From a virus: 64,000 nucleotides of DNA. The notes beneath the pieces are model-generated. The model was not told the DNA's origin and made no database searches. It saw nothing but the letters and a program-made list of their open reading frames with translations. The stretch spans positions 124,001 through 188,000 of IMG/VR virus record IMGVR_UViG_3300027770_000026, one strand, 5' to 3'. The position numbers were made by a program, and so were the translations under genes. Shown piece by piece: positions 59,301-64,000 of this stretch. The first letter of the stretch is position 1, and the number at the start of each line of letters is the position of its first letter.

Positions 59301-62300
59301 CCGTAATAAACCTTAGCAGGATTTGTACTGAATGTTTTCCAATATGTTGCAACAATACCACCTTGTACAGGCAATGTTTGTAGTGCTGCAAAGTTTTCAA
59401 AGTCAAACGCACTGCTGCTTGTGTGATCTGTTGTTACTCTGAAGAATAGTCCGTTATACTTGACTACTTGTCCTTTAATGTAATAGTAACCGTCTCTCCA
59501 ATCTAGATAAGACGACGACTGCTCGCCTACACGCAATGAGTCTTTTTGACCTTCGTCATGTAAGCTTGGTAATATACTGAAGTATGCTTTCTCTGTGTCG
59601 TATCCTTCTACTCTCCAGCCGGTATCAGTACGGGTAATAATTACGCCACTATAGGTTAATGTATCAATTGGACTGCTTTGATCTAGTAGCAATTGATAGT
59701 TGCTATCCGGTAGCAAGCTTAATGAGTTCTTACTGCCAGGTGCAACTGCGTTAATGTATACCTGCAACTTATCCTTGTCAGTAAAGCCAGTCATTCTAAA
59801 CATCAGTCGAGGGCATATACCCGATACAAAATTGTTAAACTCGCTTAGGTCAATATTAAGTGACTTGGCTCTTGCTTGTATCCAAACAAAATATCCAGTA
59901 GTGTAAGTATTAGTAACACTTGCTTCGACATCAGATTGACGTACTACTTTACCTACTGAGGTAATAGTTGTGTCGTATATCTTTTGCAGAGTATTAGTTA
60001 CTGCATCAAATGCAGTATCAAGTAAATCAAATCCTGATCCAAAGTATAGACGAGAATTGGTCAATGCCTGATACAGTTGCACAGCAAATGGATATTCGCT
60101 GCTTCTAATCCAAGCTTGTTCTACCGGACTGCAGTCACCAAACTGCCAATCACGATTTAACAATCTTTGATCTGTAATCTTAACTAGCTGTGATGCATCA
60201 GGTGACAATAGTACGCCGTGATCGTCTACTGGGATGATATCCTGTAGTCTGTGTTCGGCATTGTATCGCACATAACGTGTGTCAACACCTGCACGATAAC
60301 CCTGACGAATTAGACCCTGTTCTAGGTCTTCCCACAGTTTTGTATTTTGCTTGGTGTATGGAGCAGTGCCGTATTCACTTGCCCACCATGTTGGCTCTTC
60401 GTGGAAGCCTAGCATTTCCCATGGTGTAACGTTTGGATATGGTGTGTCAAAATAGTGACGATATACTCCAAACCAGCTGCCAATTAGAATCTTATTACCA
60501 AACACATCTTCCTGACCGCGATAATTCCATTGCCACGGGTCACTAGTAACAGGATGACTGCTGTAGTTTAGCTTGGACTTAAGGATCCATTGTCCAAAGA
60601 ATCTGTCAAATACATCGATGTAATTCTGAAAGTCTCTTTCGCTAGAACGATAGTAGCCCGGCAGTAATGCAAATTTATCTAGTACCTGCTTGTAAGAATC
60701 ACTGCCTTGTTTCTTGATGTTGTTATAGATTCTGTTCTCTAGTTCAAGTAGCAGTTCGTCGCGCTGATCGCCAAATGCTGGCGTCAGGCTTCCGTCGTGT
60801 CCTCTAATAACAGTTACTAGTCCCGATGGCTGCTGTATAGTTGTTAGTGCTGGCACATATGCTGGTGCAATGCCCAGCTTTGCAGGAGTAGCAGCAACCC
60901 AGTTCTCTGTAGTAGTATCGTACTGACGAACAACAATCACATCATTCTGTGTTAGCGGATAATTGGTTGAGATTGTAAGCGACGACAAAGGAGTATCAAA
61001 GTCGTAGTCTTGGTAACGTGCGAGTAGTATGCCGTTGTGATAAACTAGTACAGCCTTTCTATTTGACTCTTCATCTACGTATGCCGTAGTTAGAGGATAG
61101 GTCTTGTCTTCCTGATAGCGAACCTTATAGCTATTTTCCACAAAGTTTGTATATCCCGGAACCATGTCACTGTCATAGAATGGGAAGTCTGCTGTTTTAC
61201 CCAGTACGTATTCCGATAGAATACTGTCCAGCATTGTTGGCACTGGATTTTCTTCGTCAAATACAACTGTATTATACTTCTGTATTACAGAATTTTTAAA
61301 TTTAGTAAATTCGTTACGTGCATATTCTAAGCTTTGAACAAAGCCCAGTGTTCTATTCTTTAGCAAGGCCATTGCTAATAAGATGTTACCGTTGTGATAA
61401 CCAAACTTAGTGCAATAGGAATCTAGTGTTGGTTGTATGAATAGATTGTTGTTGCCAACTGAACGACCATCTAACGTTGTTAGTAACTGTGCGCCGCTAG
61501 TTAAATGAGATGCTAGTTCACCAAACGTCATTACAGAAATTTGTTGATTGGAAGGATTTGTTGTTAGACTTAAAGGAAGCCTCAACACCAAGTCTGTTTC
61601 TGTAATGTCGTCATTAGTCCAATGTGTGATCATTAACTTGTCGTTGACTTTTAATGTATTTCTGAATACTAGTAAACTGTTTGCTTTAACTTGCTTTACT
61701 TTTCCGTCAACTGCTGTTGCATAGTCAATTACTCTATCAACCAGATCGTAGTCTTGACCCTGATACAGCAATTGATCGTTGAGCTCAACTATAACTGTTT
61801 GTTGTACATCACTCTCAATGACGGAGATTTTTAATTCAACTTCGTTAGTTTCTACGTCCACGTAACGTAGATCAATTACAGGAGGTTTGCCAATGATTGG
61901 ACTATCAAGCACAACAGAACGAAGCGAATCATCGTTTACGTTAAGTGTGTAGAAACTTTCGCAAGCTAGTTCTGTAGTAGTTTCTGACAGAGTAAATTGG
62001 AATATGTCCTGGCTATGATTCCATTCAAACTGAATGTCGCCAGTTAAGCCAACAGACTTATAACTCAGAGGGAAGCCAATTTCGCTATCGTTAGTACCTG
62101 TTCCTCGTTTGAACGAGAACAACTTGCTACCAATGAATGTGCTACCTACATATGTTGCTCGATCGCCAATGCTTGTTTTGTTAGAATCAAACAAATCAAA
62201 CAGTGGTTCTTGATTGATTGCTGTTTTATTCTGCGACTGAACCCACTCATTGTTTAGATAATAAAAATTCTTACCTGCATTACTATTGCCGTCAGTAACT

Positions 62301-64000
62301 ACGATACCATCATAATCGCTAACACTTGCAACTTCTGTTAACACAATATTAGGCTGATAGTCGTATGCTGTTAATTCAATATCGTCTAGTGATAATAGTG
62401 TTGTTACTAGCGTAATTTCAATACGTTCTTCTGTACCAATGGTTACACCAGCAGTAGCTGTTACACCAGCACCCGGTGCTGCAATTACTACAGTCACTGC
62501 GGTTGTAGAAGTAGTTGGGTTGGTAATAGTAATAAAATCTACTGCATCTCCAACTAATGTTGCAACTGCAGAACCACCAACAGGTAAACTAGTAACAGTA
62601 TCTATTAGACTTACAGTAGGAGCTGTAGCATACCCACTTCCTCCGTTAGTTACTGTAATTTCTGTAATTGCAGGAATGTTATATACTACATCTGTTGAGT
62701 ACAGATTAGAAGGTATAATATCATCACCATTTTTAAGTTCAATTGTTTTATTTCTAAAATCACCTTGAATGTTGAATACATCACCGGTGTTGGTAGCTAG
62801 CCATTCGTATGGCGCTGTGCCAATTGCACCCGGATTGTATATAGACTTACGTCCTTCGTCTAGACTGGCAATTGTTACTTCGTAAATCTTGTTTCGTACC
62901 TGCAAATCTGTATCAGCAGAGAACACAACTTTCATGCCGTTCTCTAGGCCAACACCATCCGCAGAATATCCAGATGCTGCCATCACGTTGCTTAGAGCAT
63001 CAATTTCTACTTGATCAAATGCATCTACTACTGCAACGTTACGACGTGCATGATTATACAATGCGATATCGTTGTCAAATTCCACAACAGGACGTTTGGC
63101 TTTTTCTGCTTGATCGATTACAAAATCTTGCTCCAGTACTTTAGCAGTATGCTCTAGTACGCGATAATGGAACCAACGATTACTGCGACTCCACGCATTC
63201 CCGTCTAGACTAGAACGTGCAATAGTAATGTAATGCTTGTTTAGAAAGCCGTAGTTGATATCTTGTTCTAGTCCGTTTGGTACTAATAAATCAACGTCAA
63301 GCAAACGAATACTGCTACCAACACCTTCTACGTAATATGTTTTGTTACGATAAGAAGCAGGTAGTACTGTTGCATCAAATGTTACTTTGAGTCCATTCAT
63401 GAACGTAACATCGCCAATTGCAAATCTCTGCTGTCCAATTACGTCTCGTTCAATATCGATAGACGGGACGCCAGTGAATGCCGATGCTGTAGTTGGTACT
63501 TGAATTGTACTAGACTGTTGGATTGGGCTACCTGTCCAACTTGGACCAACTACATATGGGAATACCGGATCGTTAGCGTTGTCAACTGTTAAGAAGTATG
63601 CATACGTTCCGTTAGGGAAATCTGGTGTTACGCAAAAACGTCCATTGTTAACGTCAAGTGTTCCTAGATTTGCAATGTATTCGTAGTCTTCAACATATCT
63701 ACCGTCTGGTGTGCCGCGAACAGCAGTTGCACCTTTGATGCGATAGCTGCTGGTCATGTTAATGATTGAGCCGCTGCCGTCTGCGTTAGTATAACCACGT
63801 GGTCCGTAGATTGGGAAGCCGTCAAACGCATACCCTAGTATCTTACTATGTCCGCTAACTGAATCGCCTAGTTCTGAACTGTATGCGTGATAGTGGAACA
63901 CACCGTTAATGTCTGGATGTCCTGCAAATTCTGTAGGACTGACGTGCTGCACATCCTCGCTGCGATTAAATTCATTTGCTAAATTGCTGCTAGTACTATC
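50390..64000 (-). CDS. giant virion structural protein/adhesin, 5' end beyond window
   Basis: At least 4,536 residues; the frame is open to base 64000, so the N-terminus is missing and the GTG at 63952 is not the true start. From there: a YHYH domain (FHYHAYS, GHSKILGYAFDGFPIYGP); beta-rich repeats; a helical/beta centre around 58-61 kb with LSVDQITSDVSSYARHLIGFQPRDYL and related baseplate-like text; an FG-GAP-like propeller (55.5-57.1 kb; FGYSISHLDSETLIIGCP, GFGSALSEVNDTVIIASP); and a C-terminal third with repeated modules 'GG.GY..aPT' and 'GnGttt.F.l...v.V.vng'. Similar giants exist in aquatic T4-like phages as structural proteins. Probably a long tail or baseplate appendage binding the host. 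Confidence 0.85.
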   Translation of the reverse strand, partial: DSTSSNLANEFNRSEDVQHVSPTEFAGHPDINGVFHYHAYSSELGDSVSGHSKILGYAFDGFPIYGPRGYTNADGSGSIINMTSSYRIKGATAVRGTPDGRYVEDYEYIANLGTLDVNNGRFCVTPDFPNGTYAYFLTVDNANDPVFPYVVGPSWTGSPIQQSSTIQVPTTASAFTGVPSIDIERDVIGQQRFAIGDVTFMNGLKVTFDATVLPASYRNKTYYVEGVGSSIRLLDVDLLVPNGLEQDINYGFLNKHYITIARSSLDGNAWSRSNRWFHYRVLEHTAKVLEQDFVIDQAEKAKRPVVEFDNDIALYNHARRNVAVVDAFDQVEIDALSNVMAASGYSADGVGLENGMKVVFSADTDLQVRNKIYEVTIASLDEGRKSIYNPGAIGTAPYEWLATNTGDVFNIQGDFRNKTIELKNGDDIIPSNLYSTDVVYNIPAITEITVTNGGSGYATAPTVSLIDTVTSLPVGGSAVATLVGDAVDFITITNPTTSTTAVTVVIAAPGAGVTATAGVTIGTEERIEITLVTTLLSLDDIELTAYDYQPNIVLTEVASVSDYDGIVVTDGNSNAGKNFYYLNNEWVQSQNKTAINQEPLFDLFDSNKTSIGDRATYVGSTFIGSKLFSFKRGTGTNDSEIGFPLSYKSVGLTGDIQFEWNHSQDIFQFTLSETTTELACESFYTLNVNDDSLRSVVLDSPIIGKPPVIDLRYVDVETNEVELKISVIESDVQQTVIVELNDQLLYQGQDYDLVDRVIDYATAVDGKVKQVKANSLLVFRNTLKVNDKLMITHWTNDDITETDLVLRLPLSLTTNPSNQQISVMTFGELASHLTSGAQLLTTLDGRSVGNNNLFIQPTLDSYCTKFGYHNGNILLAMALLKNRTLGFVQSLEYARNEFTKFKNSVIQKYNTVVFDEENPVPTMLDSILSEYVLGKTADFPFYDSDMVPGYTNFVENSYKVRYQEDKTYPLTTAYVDEESNRKAVLVYHNGILLARYQDYDFDTPLSSLTISTNYPLTQNDVIVVRQYDTTTENWVAATPAKLGIAPAYVPALTTIQQPSGLVTVIRGHDGSLTPAFGDQRDELLLELENRIYNNIKKQGSDSYKQVLDKFALLPGYYRSSERDFQNYIDVFDRFFGQWILKSKLNYSSHPVTSDPWQWNYRGQEDVFGNKILIGSWFGVYRHYFDTPYPNVTPWEMLGFHEEPTWWASEYGTAPYTKQNTKLWEDLEQGLIRQGYRAGVDTRYVRYNAEHRLQDIIPVDDHGVLLSPDASQLVKITDQRLLNRDWQFGDCSPVEQAWIRSSEYPFAVQLYQALTNSRLYFGSGFDLLDTAFDAVTNTLQKIYDTTITSVGKVVRQSDVEASVTNTYTTGYFVWIQARAKSLNIDLSEFNNFVSGICPRLMFRMTGFTDKDKLQVYINAVAPGSKNSLSLLPDSNYQLLLDQSSPIDTLTYSGVIITRTDTGWRVEGYDTEKAYFSILPSLHDEGQKDSLRVGEQSSSYLDWRDGYYYIKGQVVKYNGLFFRVTTDHTSSSAFDFENFAALQTLPVQGGIVATYWKTFSTNPAKVYYGTVFSTAQEVFDFIIAYGRYLENQGFVFDQFDNDLGSIRNWILSGREFLFWSLQNWNNGSSLTLSPASQFVQMYVPQGDLDPLYGVYSDPNGVLDQNGTPLRANSIAVDRNFDLITVSSVTADRSIYLLKAVISEFDHLVVFDDKTDFSDIVFDSTTGARQERLKIKGSKSNSWNGKLFAPGFTLDQANINDWQSYTDYRNGDLVKISTTVYITTTVHNSGDIFDYSKWKKLAKQPKKFLQPNLESMAARLEQFYDLSVDQITSDVSSYARHLIGFQPRDYLQSLLVDDESQFKFYQGMITQKGTEQAVTKLLRGINPNSELSVDIKDEWAFRIGEFGLADNTDEVELLLDSNDLEFSKIALDLDNATSYERNVVGIPADKILDQGERVSGSIFPLTTAKFKQKYAGYARIDQVDATVLSHDQLSNINASLMNKNGTIIWVAQTALTDSAIYKTKRFGPFNITILANDVVSLDSKLDLAENEDIWLVTLDDLTYSEVSAPGQLQPVPGINGYQVVQTVESTTSFTIVNGTGLNEGDTFSAFIVKLLPVQYNNFNSVEFNVITAATNTNPVVLTFANDHSYIGGERLIIDRIAGMAELNGKVYYAKYVSTNKISLYDDQALTIPVNSQAYNTYTAAGVAYSSHIDSAVRVYESEVGDRLWIDAYDGGWAVLKKQDPWLVGPQPAGLTAPTSNYSVTGSRVHAWTYRSIIWTAARAEATAAGGQTDQAVLIFERSEAGGDLAYVDRLRGSTSDVSAACEFGYSISHLDSETLIIGCPANSIIGTEYGSVQVWNRGPTGDWTLGYTIDAPVGITSAKFGTTLARVSDTLMLIGSPGEATIYKLKYGNFTLPVKNITVNSYPDPIDMTFGIAACTTSVSSAYVTTASSVAGVQIGTQVSGTGVQSNTVIINIEEDYTPGVNRITLSKTATAAGTIALNLYHGLSDKQAITITGVTGVVQSNSNAINGGTFYVEKIDNFAVSLYIDEDLTTPVVGLGTHTAYTGSAAATDTYSIQLAPVTQTATGTGIVMAADSNKVAILDTAGNGHIYVYTIDENGILTQDINAIVTGTTSIPIKSQHPIDITTVGENVRVAVGSRFTTYDTFGTIIDTGDTTFDTLVSDGIVRIYDFSATSGTASLTQVLTGPNTNGLNLFGKTVKFTTSGKLLVGNPTAPYVWKLILDSSTTTFDANDTTFTDVIIGYGAVESFGLHSRYGAAPGSSLYSTQYVWEGSVFNPISAVDDSTTGFGSALSEVNDTVIIASPWSVRGKIYEYDNTQDGWAAETQQEQVVDTKLINRALSYDPVQDQVIEFLSLWDPLKDLHDSEAMINVDYTLSIDPSIYQENSPGNTFWAEEKVGTTWWDNSTAVWLWYEQGDLSYKIKNWGQLFPGSTITVCEWIESTTVPSAYNVNGMTPSMGTPPLGGLQPYNTKVTTDSNGATVFRYYFWVAGKQSISQSSKKTLSVASIATALTNGPYQWVAAAGSAGVVTQNLRDNLVDGEQILQIEVLRVEQNSPRHVEWTLLSEGDNVAPPTSLVNKMVDSLTGRDLAGNNVPDVELAAHKRLGVKIRPRQTMFNDRVGAIEVCAEYLNEYLASIIVEDVDLGTMNQSDPQPLIMEVQDLTIDTGDTTFDDGSTTLTTEYQNWDESVPTYADIIVSDLLAKPAGYLLLVESDETRKNLWTIYMWDGTNLMLSRVQKYDTTRYWSRLDYYSTDYPEGSIAAVTLATEQEFQDSNYVDTNVKVLGPGYWRVLRKDSTGDTTIMALENGTIKLDITAADFNTSMSFDTSSFDSAVFDSEPTIELRNILTAMRDNVFVNEYKYLWNSWFFRMVRHALVEQRQLDWAFKSSFIKVKHFVAELAERPVYALDIDDSLEKYITEVKPYHTKIREYTSVYSGKDVFGSLTTDFDCPPHLVDNHYETSVVDDPEQASRFENEWPWRSYRDNRGYSVVAIVVADGGTGYDIAPTIKLTGGKTVLEGNVRLASAYAVNLGFAQSFETLGADNYFSARKLWLDQQAIKDSSIDTTDLPGDVLANVAGGPGVVNLDAIRQIIVVDEGEGYLTPPTVEIVSLPGHGSGARAYAVLGKTPVRMFKTGMRFDRVKGTADILYPETRDPAQDNPGFDDWHAADRIAAFYDPQPGQAGIPERIIQTHIGDGVTTTFDLPQDFMYEELMQVALGDILVEPSDYTVYPSEMTINFATAPSNNTTISLILNPPLLPLLLGADYDQTKIVSPKFSTGPGFASQARGFDSVDFDNWELDPYGNLVELGGYDTYQSGGRFASSSGYDPSAEVSNSGGSFIGPDTTPSTEELVSGQVFDALDVKVFTAESQNQNISIQTISGNGTTTYFALNPVPSSVDNITVFVNGLVQDPGVAYIIDYSNILGQINAELQFNTAPAANSIITAVVTNDNGPSVEQVQNFVGNGSSEVFRVTGVGLDNPLRQCIVVVDGIKTAHTFASDSAPYENDVLVTISPAPAIGAVIRIVSYLTVAGVPVDLKNYTESFVESIFINGSLNYTITNPSGAPAPLSTSTIAYAVAEGAEAGLRLTPPATAYALGTGATAQFNIPVCPNFNIAGLVAGDIQATVNGQIVSISSYSSGVVTLTATPALNDVVTITVLPSGDYYVQGSTLTLTSMVDDGSTNTKILVTTYNDTALTGIRTEVFGIDNTLHIQYQGYGIYGIGLSPTQQQLANFYSRGQIVLSDDIIAVNRVQVYKNGVYIAPVVGWYLQAESNRIVNIAGGIDDNDVIVVHYFAGTSTTSSTIGFRVFKDMMGSLSAYRLPLENSTTVSQAVTTASDRIYLTNASALVAPSPLINRPGVVMIGKERIEYWEKGSDYISRLRRATKGTGAGNHRVGTLAVDMSYRNQLPASEYMNSETYSANGATVSFALPLLLTTSEHDTDSVLVYVAGKKMTSGYTVDQSAGSYYQVTFNEAPKSGLRVVLAIKQAYNWYDVTDPTSSMADTDTQWAIFIREKTTVFDIS

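Noticed and set aside
1-64000. CRISPR arrays, tRNA genes, insertion sequences or integrase
   Set aside because: None recognised by eye: no regularly spaced repeats with unique spacers, no tRNA-like cloverleaf noticed, and no transposase or integrase motifs in any real gene.

Overview
The window is a segment of a large tailed-phage genome of the T4-like (contractile-tail, myovirus) type. It carries recognisable relatives of T4 gp32, UvsX, UvsY, gp17, gp16, gp4, gp13, gp14, gp15, gp18 and gp19. Coding density is very high: no gap exceeds about 210 bases, and many genes overlap by 1, 4, 8 or 11-19 bases. The moderate GC, collagen-like and S74 fibres, LxGKNY-type fibre N-termini, a YHYH-domain giant protein and a ligase-like family known to me from aquatic T4-like phages all point to an aquatic phage. 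The lipobox protein, Gram-negative-type endolysin and consensus sigma70 promoters suggest a Gram-negative host. The host itself cannot be named from this window.

Layout. 1-5.9 kb (minus): AAA+ ATPase (cut by the window edge), small unknowns, a glycosyltransferase-like protein, uvsY, uvsX and gene 32, which form the recombination/replication block with sigma70-like promoters. 6.0-10.8 kb (minus): a ligase-fold/nucleotidylyltransferase fusion, a nucleotidyltransferase-fold protein and a large low-complexity protein. 10.8-13.3 kb (minus): Dps ferritin, an unknown, a flavodoxin-fold reductase and a virion-like protein. 13.4-16.3 kb (plus): a coupled lysis cassette (lipoprotein, holin-like, GH19+M15 endolysin, second holin-like), then a methyltransferase-like protein and a QueC-like enzyme. 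16.3-24.1 kb (minus): tail/adhesin proteins. 24.1-36.8 kb (minus): head/packaging and tail genes (TerL, possible TerS, gp4-like nuclease, gp54-like, tube, sheath). 36.8-39.8 kb (minus): dNMP kinase, an unknown, gp13-like neck protein and a conserved unknown under an early-type promoter. 39.9-43.0 kb (plus): gp14-like, gp15-like and Nudix. 43.0-64.0 kb (minus): two small fibre-like proteins, three paralogous fibre proteins, a baseplate/tail protein with a tiny paralogue, and a giant virion protein of more than 4,500 residues that runs off the right edge.

Regulation. Two promoter classes are visible: sigma70-like (TTGnnn/TATAAT) before replication and nucleotide genes, and T4-late-like octamers ending in TAAATA before virion and lysis genes. 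Four late-type promoters lie exactly five bases from an ATG, and one sigma70-like promoter lies six bases from an ATG, suggesting leaderless mRNAs. The ATPase gene and the 39-kb unknown gene share an 18-base element upstream of their promoters and both favour GC-rich codons.

The most unusual points are: the ligase-like/NMNAT-like fusion coupled to an NTase, with capsid-targeting-like N-termini; an A9G slippery site that puts a second ORF in the -1 frame; a Dps with a complete ferroxidase centre next to a late promoter; and a small W...YxG..W module repeated in sheath, neck and fibre proteins.
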